Below, piece by piece: positions 7,716 through 15,734 of a stretch of 45,184 nucleotides of DNA; position 1 is the stretch's first letter, and each line of letters starts with the position of its first letter. The notes below the pieces were generated by a model. It saw only the letters and a program-made list of their open reading frames with translations, was not told the origin of the DNA and did not search any database. The stretch spans positions 1 through 45,184 of the forward strand of contig CAUJDN010000001.1 of assembly GCA_963169195.1 (NCBI GenBank), given 5' to 3'. This DNA comes from Acidobacteriota bacterium (GTDB lineage: Bacteria; Acidobacteriota; Vicinamibacteria; Vicinamibacterales; UBA2999). The translations under genes were made by a program, and so were the position numbers.

Positions 7716-8828
7716 ATTGGCCGGATCGACGAGGTCCGGAAGGCCCTGAGCTACGCCACCGCCTCACGACGATGGACCGGGGTGCTGGCACGGATGACCT
7801 TCGCCCGCGACATCCAGGGCTCCAACAGCATCGAAGGCTACAACGTCACCATTGACGATGCGCTGGCCGCGGCCGACGACGAGGAACCGCTCGATGCCGC
7901 GGGAGAGACATGGGCGGCGCTCGTGGGCTACCGCCACGCCCTCACCTACGTCCTGCAGCTCTCGGACGATCCCCACTTCTCGTACTCGCGCGGGCTGATT
8001 CGCGGGCTGCACTACATGATGGTCCAGCACGACCACACGAAGCACCCGGGCAAGTGGCGACCCGGACCCATCTTCGTGCGGAACGAGCAGACCGGCGAGC
8101 GCGTGTACGAGGGGCCAGACGCCGAACTCGTGAATGCCCTCATGCACGAACTGGTGGAGTTCCTCAACCACCCGCCGGAGGGCGCGCATCCGCTGGTCGT
8201 CGCCGCCATGAGCCACCTCGACCTCGTGATGATTCACCCGTTCTCGGACGGAAACGGGCGCATGGGACGGGCCCTGCAGACGCTGGTGCTGGCGCGCAGC
8301 GGCATCCTGTCCCCCCACTTCTGCAGCATCGAGGAGTATCTCGGTGCGAATCGCCAGGCGTACTACGACGTGCTCGCGCAGGTCGGCGGCGGGAGATGGC
8401 AGCCGGATCGGGATGCGCGACCCTGGGTCCGGTTCTGTCTCACGGCCCACTTCCGGCAGGCCTCCACGCTCATGCGACGCGCGCGCATCATGCAGCGGCT
8501 CTGGGAAGCCGTCGAGCACGAGGTCCAGCGCCTGGGGCTGCCGGAGCGCGTCGTTGCCGTGCTGGTCGAGGCGGGTCTGGGGTTGAAGGCCCGGAACGTC
8601 ACGTATCGGAAGGCGGCGCAGGTCTCCGAGAATCTGGCCAGCCGCGACCTCAGGCAGCTTGTGGACGCCGGGCTGCTGGAGGCGAAGGGGGAGAAGCGCG
8701 GGCGTCATTATGTGGCCGCCAGGGGCCTGGCCGCCATGGGCGCACAGGCCGCGGCCGGCGAGCCTCAGTCGATGCCGGATCCCTTCGAGTTGAATGGCCA
8801 CCTGGCGGGCCTGGCGCCGCTCTCCTGA
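7716..8828 (+). CDS. Fic-domain AMP-transferase with inhibitory motif and C-terminal winged helix
   Basis: Fic enzymes transfer AMP or other nucleotide groups to target hydroxyls. The core motif HPFSDGNGRMGR is at residues 174-185, with His174 as the catalytic base and Asp178, Asn180 and Arg182/185 binding phosphates. The N-terminal SNSIEG (36-41) matches the S-x-x-x-E-G inhibitory helix, so the protein is probably autoinhibited. The C-terminal 90 residues look like a winged helix-turn-helix. Start choice: the only strong Shine-Dalgarno, AAGGAGG at 7701-7707, is eight bases before an ATT at 7716, exactly where family similarity begins; upstream in-frame GTG 7671 and TTG 7635 have no ribosome site. 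No separate antitoxin is adjacent. The gene is divergent from the STAND gene and overlaps the esterase gene tail to tail. Confidence 0.88.
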   Translation: MGRIDEVRKALSYATASRRWTGVLARMTFARDIQGSNSIEGYNVTIDDALAAADDEEPLDAAGETWAALVGYRHALTYVLQLSDDPHFSYSRGLIRGLHYMMVQHDHTKHPGKWRPGPIFVRNEQTGERVYEGPDAELVNALMHELVEFLNHPPEGAHPLVVAAMSHLDLVMIHPFSDGNGRMGRALQTLVLARSGILSPHFCSIEEYLGANRQAYYDVLAQVGGGRWQPDRDARPWVRFCLTAHFRQASTLMRRARIMQRLWEAVEHEVQRLGLPERVVAVLVEAGLGLKARNVTYRKAAQVSENLASRDLRQLVDAGLLEAKGEKRGRHYVAARGLAAMGAQAAAGEPQSMPDPFELNGHLAGLAPLS

Positions 8829-9628
8829 TCGACTCGGGCATCCCCCTTGCCGAACAGCCACTGCAGCATCGGCCCCACCCGCTCCGCCCACGCGCTCTCG
8901 GTGTGCGCCGCGCCCTCGTACTCCGCGTAGTGCAGGTCCTTCCCCGGCACCCAGCCGGTCCCCACCAGCGCGGCCTTCAGCAGCCGCGCATCCTCCAGCC
9001 CGCGGCGGCCCTCGGCGGTGCCCATGTCCACCCACAGCCTGAGCGGGGGGCGCGGGCGCGCGGCGCGCACCGTCCGCAGGATGACACGGCGGTCCCACCA
9101 CACCGACGGCGACAGCACGGCCAGCTTCCCGAACACGTCCGGCCGCGAGAGTCCGATGTGCAGCGACACCAGCCCGCCCAGCGACGATCCGCCCAGACCC
9201 GTGGACGCCGCGTCCTGGCGCGTGCGGTAGACCGCGTCGACGAACGGCTTCAGCTCCTCGATGATGAAGCGCCCGTACTCGTCCGCCAGGCCGCCCCCCA
9301 GGCGCGCATCGGCGGTCGGCGTGTACTCGTGGATGCGACGCGGGCCGGTGTTCGCGATGCCGACGATGACGAGCGGCGCGAGGGCACCCGCGCCGACGAG
9401 CGCGTCGGCCGTCTCGCCCACGCGCCAGTGCTCCCCCGGGATGTGCGCCGTCTCCGGGTCGAAGAGGTTCTGCCCGTCGTGCATGTAGAGCACGGGCAGC
9501 GGGTCCTCCCGCTCGTCGTAGCCGGGCGGCAGGTAGACCACGATGTCGCGGTCATCGGGCAGCACGGACGAGGGGAACTGCGGGTGGTGGACCAGCCTGG
9601 GCGGCGGTGCGGGGGCGGCGTCGGGCAA
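8765..9628 (-). CDS. Putative alpha/beta-hydrolase esterase (esterase D / enterochelin-esterase-like)
   Basis: The 287-residue product opens with the family pattern RDIVVYLPPGYDER, then PVLYMHDGQNLFD, the nucleophile elbow GGSSLGG and a C-terminal AHTESAW that should carry the catalytic His. It lacks a signal peptide, so it is probably cytoplasmic. The start is a TTG at 9628 without a clear ribosome site; a slightly later start is possible. The normal fold ends at about MLQWLFG; the last 25 residues (after GKGDARVDQ) are encoded antisense to the end of the Fic gene, a 64-bp convergent overlap. It is divergent from the ATP-grasp gene at 9802, and such esterases can process or release small peptides or conjugates, so a link to the ligase cluster is possible. 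Confidence 0.83.
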   Translation of the reverse strand: MPDAAPAPPPRLVHHPQFPSSVLPDDRDIVVYLPPGYDEREDPLPVLYMHDGQNLFDPETAHIPGEHWRVGETADALVGAGALAPLVIVGIANTGPRRIHEYTPTADARLGGGLADEYGRFIIEELKPFVDAVYRTRQDAASTGLGGSSLGGLVSLHIGLSRPDVFGKLAVLSPSVWWDRRVILRTVRAARPRPPLRLWVDMGTAEGRRGLEDARLLKAALVGTGWVPGKDLHYAEYEGAAHTESAWAERVGPMLQWLFGKGDARVDQESGARPARWPFNSKGSGID

Positions 9629-9650
9629 CGGGCCACAGTATAGGGGGCTC

Positions 9651-9790
9651 GGGGTTCTGGGGTTCTGGGGTTCTGGGGTTCTGAGGTTCTGAGGTTCTGG
9701 GGTTCTGGGGTTCTGGGGTTCTGGGGTGGGATAAGCTTGACGCGGACCGCGCGACGGACCCGGTTCCCGGTTCCCGGCTCCCGGTTCCCG
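9651..9790. repeat. TTCTGGGG 8-bp tandem repeat followed by GGTTCCC repeats
   Basis: Positions 9651-9726 hold nine to ten copies of the 8-mer ggggttct, two of them with a G-to-A change giving gaggttct. After a short unique stretch with an ATAAGCTT, positions 9759-9790 hold ggttcccggttcccggctcccggttccc. It sits in the divergent intergenic region of the esterase and the ATP-grasp gene and encodes nothing convincing. The same 8-mer tract recurs at 20126-20225. Confidence 0.9.
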
Positions 9791-9801
9791 ACGAAACCTG
9801 T

Positions 9802-10755
9802 ATGCCCACGATTGGTGTCCTGTTCGGGATGGAGAACACCTTCCCCGGCGCGCTCGTCGAGCGCATCAACGCCATGGGCGTGCCGGGGGTCACGGCGGAG
9901 TTCGTGCAGACGGGCGCGGCCCGCATGGCCGAGCCCTGCGGCTACGACGTCGTCGTGGACCGGATCTCGCACGACATCCCGTTCTACCGGACGTGGTTGA
10001 AGAACGCCGTGCTCACCGGGACGCGGGTCATCAACAACCCGTTCTGGTGGAGCGCGGACGACAAGTTCTTCAACTACGCGCTGGCGGCGAAGCTGGGCGT
10101 GGCGGTGCCGCCCACGGTGGCCCTGCCGCACAAGGAGCATCCCGCGGGGACGACCGACCGCTCCATGCGCAACCTCCACTACCCGCTCGACTGGAAGGGC
10201 ATCTTCGAGTACGTGGGCTTCCCGGCGTTCCTCAAGCCCTTCGACGGCGGCGGCTGGCGCGACGTGCACAAGGTCAACTCGCCCGAGGAGTTCTTCGCGG
10301 CCTACGACCAGACGCGCGACCTCTGCATGACGCTGCAGCGCGGCGTGAACTTCAACGAGTACTTCCGCTGCTACGTCGTCGGGCAGGAGAAGGTGCACAT
10401 CATGCCCTACGATCCGCGGCAGCCTTTCCACGAGCGGTACCTGAAGAACCCGCCGCCGTACGACGAGGCGCTGCTGGACCGCGTGGAACGCGACTGCATC
10501 ACGCTCTGCCGCGCGCTCGGCTACGACCTCAACACCGTGGAGTTCGCCGTCGAGGATGGTGTGCCCTACGCCATCGACTTCATGAACCCGGCCCCGGATG
10601 CCGACCTCCACTCGGTCGGGCCCGTCAACTTCGAGTGGATTGTGAGCACCGTCGCGGAGCTGGCTGTCCGAAAGGCCGTGGAGCCTCCGGTGGCGGCTGA
10701 ATACCGGTGGGCCTCGCTGCTGGGGGGCTCGGCCCCGGCCGCGTCCGTTGAGTGA
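9802..10755 (+). CDS. RimK-like ATP-grasp ligase
   Basis: ATP-grasp enzymes join a carboxylate to an amine through an acyl-phosphate. This 317-residue protein has the expected pieces in order: an N-terminal domain (MPTIGVLFGMENTFPGALVE, YDVVVDRISHDIPFY), the linker INNPFWWSADDKF, a nucleotide-binding segment FPAFLKPFDGGGWRDV, and the metal/ATP site NTVEFAVEDGVPYAIDF followed by MNPAPD. There is no signal peptide. The start ATG is 76 bp after the repeat tract, without a strong Shine-Dalgarno. It is the first gene of the run 9802-15734 and lies 68 bp before the carboxylate-amine ligase gene. The substrate is unknown; the neighbours suggest formation of a short peptide or amide. Confidence 0.83.
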   Translation: MPTIGVLFGMENTFPGALVERINAMGVPGVTAEFVQTGAARMAEPCGYDVVVDRISHDIPFYRTWLKNAVLTGTRVINNPFWWSADDKFFNYALAAKLGVAVPPTVALPHKEHPAGTTDRSMRNLHYPLDWKGIFEYVGFPAFLKPFDGGGWRDVHKVNSPEEFFAAYDQTRDLCMTLQRGVNFNEYFRCYVVGQEKVHIMPYDPRQPFHERYLKNPPPYDEALLDRVERDCITLCRALGYDLNTVEFAVEDGVPYAIDFMNPAPDADLHSVGPVNFEWIVSTVAELAVRKAVEPPVAAEYRWASLLGGSAPAASVE

Positions 10756-10823
10756 CGCGTGGCTGGGCGATTGCAGGGACATCGTCCGGTGCGGCAATCG
10801 CCAATCATCGATGTGAGGTCGTC

Positions 10824-11927
10824 ATGAAGCCCTCGTTCACCGTCGGGATAGAGGAGGAGTACCAGACGATAGACCCCGACACCTTCGACCTCCGCTCGCA
10901 CATCGCCGCCGAGATCATCGCGAAGGGCAAGCGGCAGATGGACGAGCGCGTCAAGGCCGAGATGCACCAGTCGGTGGTCGAAGTCGGGACGGGCGTGTGC
11001 CGCACCATGCGGGAGGCCCGCGCCGACATCGTGAACCTGCGGCGGCAGATGGTAGACCTGGCCCAGTCGAACGGTCTGCTCCTCGTGGCGGGCGCCACGC
11101 ACCCGTTCGCCGACTGGCGCGTGCAGGACATCTATCCCGACGAGCGCTACCGGCAGGTGGTCGAGGACATGCAGCTGGTGGCGCGCTCGAACCTCATCTT
11201 CGGCCTGCACGTGCACGTCGGAGTCGAGGATCGCGACACGGCCATCCACCTGATGAACCAGATCCGGTACTTCCTGCCCCACCTGCTGGCCCTCTCCACG
11301 AACTCGCCCTTCTGGCTGGGCATGAACACCGGGCTCAAGTCGTACCGCTGCAAGGTGTTCGACAAGTTCCCCCGCACCAACATCCCCGACACCTTCACGA
11401 GCTGGGCCGAGTACGAGACGTTCGTCGACCTCCTCGTCAAGACCAACTGCATCGACAACGCGAAGAAGATCTGGTGGGACGTCCGGCCGCACCCGTTCTT
11501 CTCCACGATCGAAGTGCGCATCTGCGACATCCCGATGCGGGTGGACGAGTCGCTGGCCATCGCCGCGCTCATCCAGGCCACGGTCGCCAAGCTGTACAAG
11601 CTGCACTCGCGCAACCAGGGCTACCGGATGTACAGCCGCTCGCTGATCATGGAGAACAAGTGGCGGGCGGCGCGCTACGGCATCGACGGCGACCTCATCG
11701 ATTTCGGCATCCAGAAGGAGGTCCCCGAGCGGGCCCTCCTCCTCGAGTACCTCGACTTCGTGGACGACGTGGTGGACGAGCTGGACTCACGGGAGGAAGT
11801 GGCCTATGTCGAGACCATCCTGGCCCGCGGCACGGGTGCCGACCGCCAGCTGAAGGTCTACGAGGAAACCGGTGACCTGCGGCAGGTGGTTGCGTATATG
11901 GTGGGAGAGACGAAGGCGGGGTTGTAG
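10824..11927 (+). CDS. YbdK/GCS2-type carboxylate-amine ligase
   Basis: The 367-residue product belongs to the glutamate-cysteine ligase family 2 (glutamine-synthetase fold), which forms amide bonds from a carboxylate and an amine. Visible family motifs are FTVGIEEEYQ at the N-terminus, QSVVEVGTGVC, GATHPFADW, GLHVHVGVED, NSPFWLGMNTGLKSYR, WWDVRPHPFFSTIEVRICD and NKWRAARYGIDG. The start is ATG 10824, where conservation begins, with GAGGTC just upstream; an upstream TTG/GTG region is not conserved. It lies between the ATP-grasp and M29 genes, all on one strand. Classic YbdK makes gamma-glutamylcysteine only weakly, so the true substrate is probably something else in this context. Confidence 0.9.
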   Translation: MKPSFTVGIEEEYQTIDPDTFDLRSHIAAEIIAKGKRQMDERVKAEMHQSVVEVGTGVCRTMREARADIVNLRRQMVDLAQSNGLLLVAGATHPFADWRVQDIYPDERYRQVVEDMQLVARSNLIFGLHVHVGVEDRDTAIHLMNQIRYFLPHLLALSTNSPFWLGMNTGLKSYRCKVFDKFPRTNIPDTFTSWAEYETFVDLLVKTNCIDNAKKIWWDVRPHPFFSTIEVRICDIPMRVDESLAIAALIQATVAKLYKLHSRNQGYRMYSRSLIMENKWRAARYGIDGDLIDFGIQKEVPERALLLEYLDFVDDVVDELDSREEVAYVETILARGTGADRQLKVYEETGDLRQVVAYMVGETKAGL

Positions 11928-11934
11928 ACGCTGT

Positions 11935-11963
11935 CGGGAACCGGGAGTCGGGAGTCGGGAGCT
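11935..11963. repeat. GGGAGTC short tandem repeat
   Basis: The tract gtcgggaaccgggagtcgggagtcgggag fills most of the 60-bp gap between the ligase and aminopeptidase genes. The same unit occurs at 16074-16100, 37706-37730 and, on the other strand, 42297-42354. Confidence 0.85.
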
Positions 11964-11990
11964 GGCTGCCTCGGACGTGGATTGAGTGAC

Positions 11991-13001
11991 ATGACAAAGA
12001 GCTTCGACGCGGAACTGACGCCGGGGGCGCGCAACGCCGTCCGGGTGTGCCTGGACGTGCGGCCCTCGGAGCGCGTGACGGTGATTGCGGATCGGGCCTG
12101 CGAGGAGATTGCGGCGAGCCTCGTGCACGAGATCGAGGAGGTGGGCGCACGCCACCGCCTGTTCCTGCTCGAGGACGTGGCCGAGCGGCCCCTCGAGGCG
12201 CTCCCGGCCATCGTCGCCGACGACATGGAGCGCAGCCACGTGAGCATCTTCGCCGCGCAGGTGCAGAAGAACGAGCTGCACTCGCGGATGCAGATGACCG
12301 ACATCGTGAACCGCCGCCGCATGCGGCACGCGCACATGGTGAACATCAACCGGCAGATCATGCTCGAGGGCATGCGCGCCGACTTCCGGAAGGTGGACCG
12401 CCTGAGCGCGAAGGTGATGGGCCTGGTCGCGAAGGCCGCACGCGTGCGCGCCCGCTCGTCCGCCGGGACCGACCTCGTGGCGGATCTCGACCCGGGCTAC
12501 CGCTGGCTCAAGACGAGCGGCCTCATCAGCCCCGACAAGTGGGGCAATCTCCCGGGCGGGGAGATCTTCACCTCGCCCGGCAACGTCAACGGCACGTTCG
12601 TCATCGACGGCGTGGTGGGCGACTACCTGTGCGACCGCTTCGGGCTGCTGAGCGACGCCCCCCTGACCGCGGTCATCCGGGACAACCGCCTGGTCGAGGC
12701 GTCCAGCGAGAACAAGGACCTCGAGGACGCGTTCTGGCGCTACACGCACACCGACGAGAACTCGGACCGCGTCGGCGAGTTCGCCATCGGCACCAACATC
12801 GAGCTGCGCGACCTCATCGGCCACATCCTGCAGGACGAGAAGTTCCCCGGCGTCCACATCGCGTTCGGGGATCCCTACGGCGCCCACACCGGCGCCAACT
12901 GGTCCTCGTCCACGCACATCGACGTCGTGGGCACGCGCTTCGACATCTGGGTGGACGACGAGCCGATCATGCGCGAGGGCCGGTTCCTCATCGCCGCCTA
13001 G
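11991..13001 (+). CDS. M29-family (AmpT/AmpS-like) metallo-aminopeptidase
   Basis: M29 enzymes remove N-terminal residues from peptides with two metal ions. The 336-residue product carries the expected C-terminal ligand set: GEFAIGTN (Glu), GVHIAFGD (His) and SSSTHIDVVG, whose H-x-D pair matches the last two ligands. An N-terminal TPGARNAVRVCLDVRPSE domain fits the family. ATG 11991 is preferred over an in-frame TTG at 11982; neither has a strong Shine-Dalgarno. It ends 16 bp before the second ATP-grasp-like gene. In this context it may trim, recycle or hydrolyse the product of the ligases. The missing signal peptide places it in the cytoplasm. Confidence 0.85.
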   Translation: MTKSFDAELTPGARNAVRVCLDVRPSERVTVIADRACEEIAASLVHEIEEVGARHRLFLLEDVAERPLEALPAIVADDMERSHVSIFAAQVQKNELHSRMQMTDIVNRRRMRHAHMVNINRQIMLEGMRADFRKVDRLSAKVMGLVAKAARVRARSSAGTDLVADLDPGYRWLKTSGLISPDKWGNLPGGEIFTSPGNVNGTFVIDGVVGDYLCDRFGLLSDAPLTAVIRDNRLVEASSENKDLEDAFWRYTHTDENSDRVGEFAIGTNIELRDLIGHILQDEKFPGVHIAFGDPYGAHTGANWSSSTHIDVVGTRFDIWVDDEPIMREGRFLIAA

Positions 13002-13017
13002 GAGGCCCGAGCCCGCG

Positions 13018-14211
13018 ATGATCCCGTCGCGACGCCGCGCGTTCAACGACGCCTGGACCGACGCCGGCTACCAGCGCCTGCTCGGCCTGCTGGCCGACGC
13101 GGCCGGGGCGCCGCCGTCGTTCCCCGTGTCGGAGACGCCGTGCTTCTTCTCCCGGGCGTTCCTGCAGGGCCTGTCGGACACGGGGGTCGAGCTCGTGCGC
13201 CAGCTCGGCGCCAATCCCGCCGCGATCAAGGCCGCCGACGCCGCCGTCCCCGAACGCTTCACCGGCCCCAACGAGGACCCGGTGCCCCGGTTCGTGCAGG
13301 TCGATTTCGGCCTCGTGCGGACGCCGGAGGGCCGCATCGAGCCGCGGCTCGTCGAGCTGCAGGCGTTCCCGTCGCTCTACGGCCTGCAGCGCACGATGGC
13401 CGAGGCCTACCGACAGGCCTTCGCCCTGCCCTCGAGCCTTGGCCTCTACCTTGGCGATCTCGACGAGGCGGCCTACGACGCGCTGGTCGGCAGCGCCGTG
13501 GTCGGCGGCCACGACCCGGCCGAGGTGGTGCTGATGGAGATCGAGCCCCGGCGGCAGAAGACGTGGCCCGACTTCGCCGTCACCGAGCGCGTGTGGGGCG
13601 TGCGCGCCGTGGACACCAGCGCGGTCCACCGCGAGGGGCGGCAGCTCTTCTACGATCGCGACGGCCGGCGCGTGCGCATCCGGCGCATCTACAACCGCGT
13701 CATCCCGGACGAGCTCGATCGAAAGGGCATCGAGCTGCCCTTCGACTACCGGGACGACCTGGATGTCGAGTGGGCGGGCCACCCGGCCTGGTATTTCCGG
13801 ATCAGCAAGTTCTCCATCCCGTGGCTGCGCCACCCCGCCGTGCCGTGGACGCGCTTCCTGCACGAGCTGGACCGGCTGCCCGACGACCGCGAGAACTACG
13901 TGCTGAAGCCGCTCTACTCGTTCGCCGGCGGCGGCATCGTGTTCGCCCCGACCGACGAGGACGTCGCGAGGATCCCGGCCGACGAGCGCCAGGACTACAT
14001 CCTGCAGGAGCGCGTGCGGTTCGCGCCCGTGATCGCGACGCCGCACGGGCCGACGCAGGTGGAGATCCGCATCATGTACGTCTGGACCGACGAGCTGCGG
14101 CCCGCCATCCCGCTGCTGCGCATGGGCCGGGGCATGATGATGGGCGTCGATCACAACAAGGGCCTGCGATGGGTCGGGGCCTCCGCGGCGCTCATCGAGG
14201 AGCCGGCGTGA
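13018..14211 (+). CDS. Second ATP-grasp-like ligase
   Basis: The 397-residue protein has a C-terminal half with ATP-grasp character: NYVLKPLYSFAGGGIVF (nucleotide-binding lysine and glycine loop), YILQERVRFAPVI, VEIRIMYVW and RMGRGMMMGVDHNKG (metal and substrate site). The N-terminal half has VQVDFGLVRTPEGRIEPRL and ELQAFPSLYGLQRTMAEAY, reminiscent of glutathionylspermidine-synthase-like or permuted ATP-grasps, but the exact family is uncertain. It starts at ATG 13018 with AGGAGG about 10 bases upstream. Its TGA overlaps the GTG of the histidine kinase gene. Together with the ATP-grasp at 9802 and the GCS2 ligase it makes three amide-forming enzymes in one run. Confidence 0.75.
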   Translation: MIPSRRRAFNDAWTDAGYQRLLGLLADAAGAPPSFPVSETPCFFSRAFLQGLSDTGVELVRQLGANPAAIKAADAAVPERFTGPNEDPVPRFVQVDFGLVRTPEGRIEPRLVELQAFPSLYGLQRTMAEAYRQAFALPSSLGLYLGDLDEAAYDALVGSAVVGGHDPAEVVLMEIEPRRQKTWPDFAVTERVWGVRAVDTSAVHREGRQLFYDRDGRRVRIRRIYNRVIPDELDRKGIELPFDYRDDLDVEWAGHPAWYFRISKFSIPWLRHPAVPWTRFLHELDRLPDDRENYVLKPLYSFAGGGIVFAPTDEDVARIPADERQDYILQERVRFAPVIATPHGPTQVEIRIMYVWTDELRPAIPLLRMGRGMMMGVDHNKGLRWVGASAALIEEPA

Positions 14212-15734
14212 GCCGTGCCCGGGCCTTCGCCGTCGCGCTCGGCGCGGTGGCGGCGGCCACGGCCATCGGACTCGGCCTCCAGGCGCTGCCGCCGTCGGCC
14301 GCCCTCTGGTTCCTGCTGTTCCTGCCGCCCGTGCTGGTGGCGGCGCTCGTCGGCGGGTTCCTGCCGGCGCTGCTGGCCACCGTCCTCGGCGCACTCTCGG
14401 CCGAGTACTTCTTCCGGCGGCCGTACTTCACCCTGCGCCTCATCGGCGAGGACGCCTACCCGCTCGCGCTCTACATCGGCATCGGCATCGGCATCGCCGT
14501 GCTGGCCGGCCGCCTGGCGCGCGCGCGCGGCGACGTGCAGCGCCGCCAGCTCGAGTTCGAGACGTTGTTCCGGCTCATGCCGGTGGGCATCGGCGTGGCC
14601 ACCGACCCGGAGTGCCGGCACATCGCCGTCAACCCCGCCTTCGCCGAGATGCTCCGCATCGACACCCGCGACAATGCGTCGCTGTCCGCCCCGGACCCCC
14701 GGGACCGCCCCTCCATCGTGATCCGGAAGGACGGCGCCGAGGTGGCGGCGGAGGACCTGCCCCTGCAGATGGCGGCGCGCCTGGGCACCGAGGTCAAGAA
14801 CGTGGAGCTGGAGGTGGTCCACCCGGACGGCGCCACCATCACGCTCTACGAGTACGCGGCGCCGCTCTTCGACGACGAGGGAGGGGTGCGCGGCGCGGTG
14901 GGCGCGTTTCTCGACATCACCGAACTCAAGCGCGCGGAGGATCGGCTGCGCCGGCTGGCGCAGGAGAACGAGCAGCTGTACCGCGAGGCGCAGGAGGCCA
15001 ATCGCCTGAAGGACGAGTTCCTGGCCACGCTCTCGCACGAGTTGCGCACGCCGCTGAACGCGCTCCTCGGATGGATCCAGCTGCTCAGGTCCGGCCAGCT
15101 CTCGCCCGAGAAACGCGAGCGGGCGCTGGCGGCCATCGAGCGCAGCGCCCAGTTGCAGGCCCAGCTCACCTCCGACCTGCTGGATGTCTCCGGGGTCGTC
15201 ACCGGCAAGCTGCGGCTGCACCTCGAGCCCACGAGGGTGCCCGGCATCGTGGGCGCCGTGATGGAAGCGCTTCGCCCGGCCGCGGAATCGAAGGGCGTGA
15301 ACTGCACGTCCCGCGTGACGGTCGCCGGCGCTCTCCTGCTCGATCCGGCGCGTATCCAGCAGATCCTGAACAACCTCGTCGCCAACGCCATCAAGTTCAC
15401 GCCGCGAGGCGGCGCCATCGACGTGGACGTGCGCCTCGACGAGGACCAGATGGTGATGAAGGTCAGCGACACCGGGATGGGCATCTCGCCCGCGTTCCTG
15501 CCGTACGTGTTCGAGCGCTTCCGGCAGGCCGATTCGGGCGCCTCCCGCGCCTACAGCGGACTGGGCCTCGGCCTCTCCATCGTCAAGCAGCTGGCCGAGC
15601 GCCACGGCGGCCACGTGACCGCGGAAAGCGCCGGCGAGAACCGGGGCGCCACGTTCACCGTCCGCATTCCCGCACGCCCGGCGCGGCGAGACGATTCTCG
15701 CCTCACGTGTCCCTTCTCTCCTTCACCTCCCTGA
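14208..15734 (+). CDS. Membrane PAS histidine kinase (DUF4118-like sensor)
   Basis: The gene starts at GTG 14208, overlapping the stop of the preceding gene (GTGA). Residues 1-105 form four hydrophobic helices of the DUF4118/KdpD-like type (LWFLLFLPPVLVAALVGG, LYIGIGIGIAVLAG). A PAS domain spans about 115-240 (RLMPVGIGVATD, FLDITELKRAED), then a short coiled coil. The HisKA box FLATLSHELRTPLNALLG places the phospho-accepting His at 277. The ATPase domain shows NNLVANAIKF, DTGMGISPAFLPYVF and GLGLGLSIVKQL. No receiver domain or response regulator gene is adjacent. The overlap suggests cotranscription with the ligase cluster. The last 32 bp overlap modC tail to tail. Confidence 0.9.
   Translation: MSRARAFAVALGAVAAATAIGLGLQALPPSAALWFLLFLPPVLVAALVGGFLPALLATVLGALSAEYFFRRPYFTLRLIGEDAYPLALYIGIGIGIAVLAGRLARARGDVQRRQLEFETLFRLMPVGIGVATDPECRHIAVNPAFAEMLRIDTRDNASLSAPDPRDRPSIVIRKDGAEVAAEDLPLQMAARLGTEVKNVELEVVHPDGATITLYEYAAPLFDDEGGVRGAVGAFLDITELKRAEDRLRRLAQENEQLYREAQEANRLKDEFLATLSHELRTPLNALLGWIQLLRSGQLSPEKRERALAAIERSAQLQAQLTSDLLDVSGVVTGKLRLHLEPTRVPGIVGAVMEALRPAAESKGVNCTSRVTVAGALLLDPARIQQILNNLVANAIKFTPRGGAIDVDVRLDEDQMVMKVSDTGMGISPAFLPYVFERFRQADSGASRAYSGLGLGLSIVKQLAERHGGHVTAESAGENRGATFTVRIPARPARRDDSRLTCPFSPSPP

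Noticed and set aside
7716..8828. Fic toxin-antitoxin system with a separate antitoxin
   Set aside because: The inhibitory motif is in the same protein and no small antitoxin gene precedes it; only the doubtful 17-codon frame does.
9651..9726. CRISPR-like array
   Set aside because: Units are 8 bp with no spacers; no cas genes in the window.
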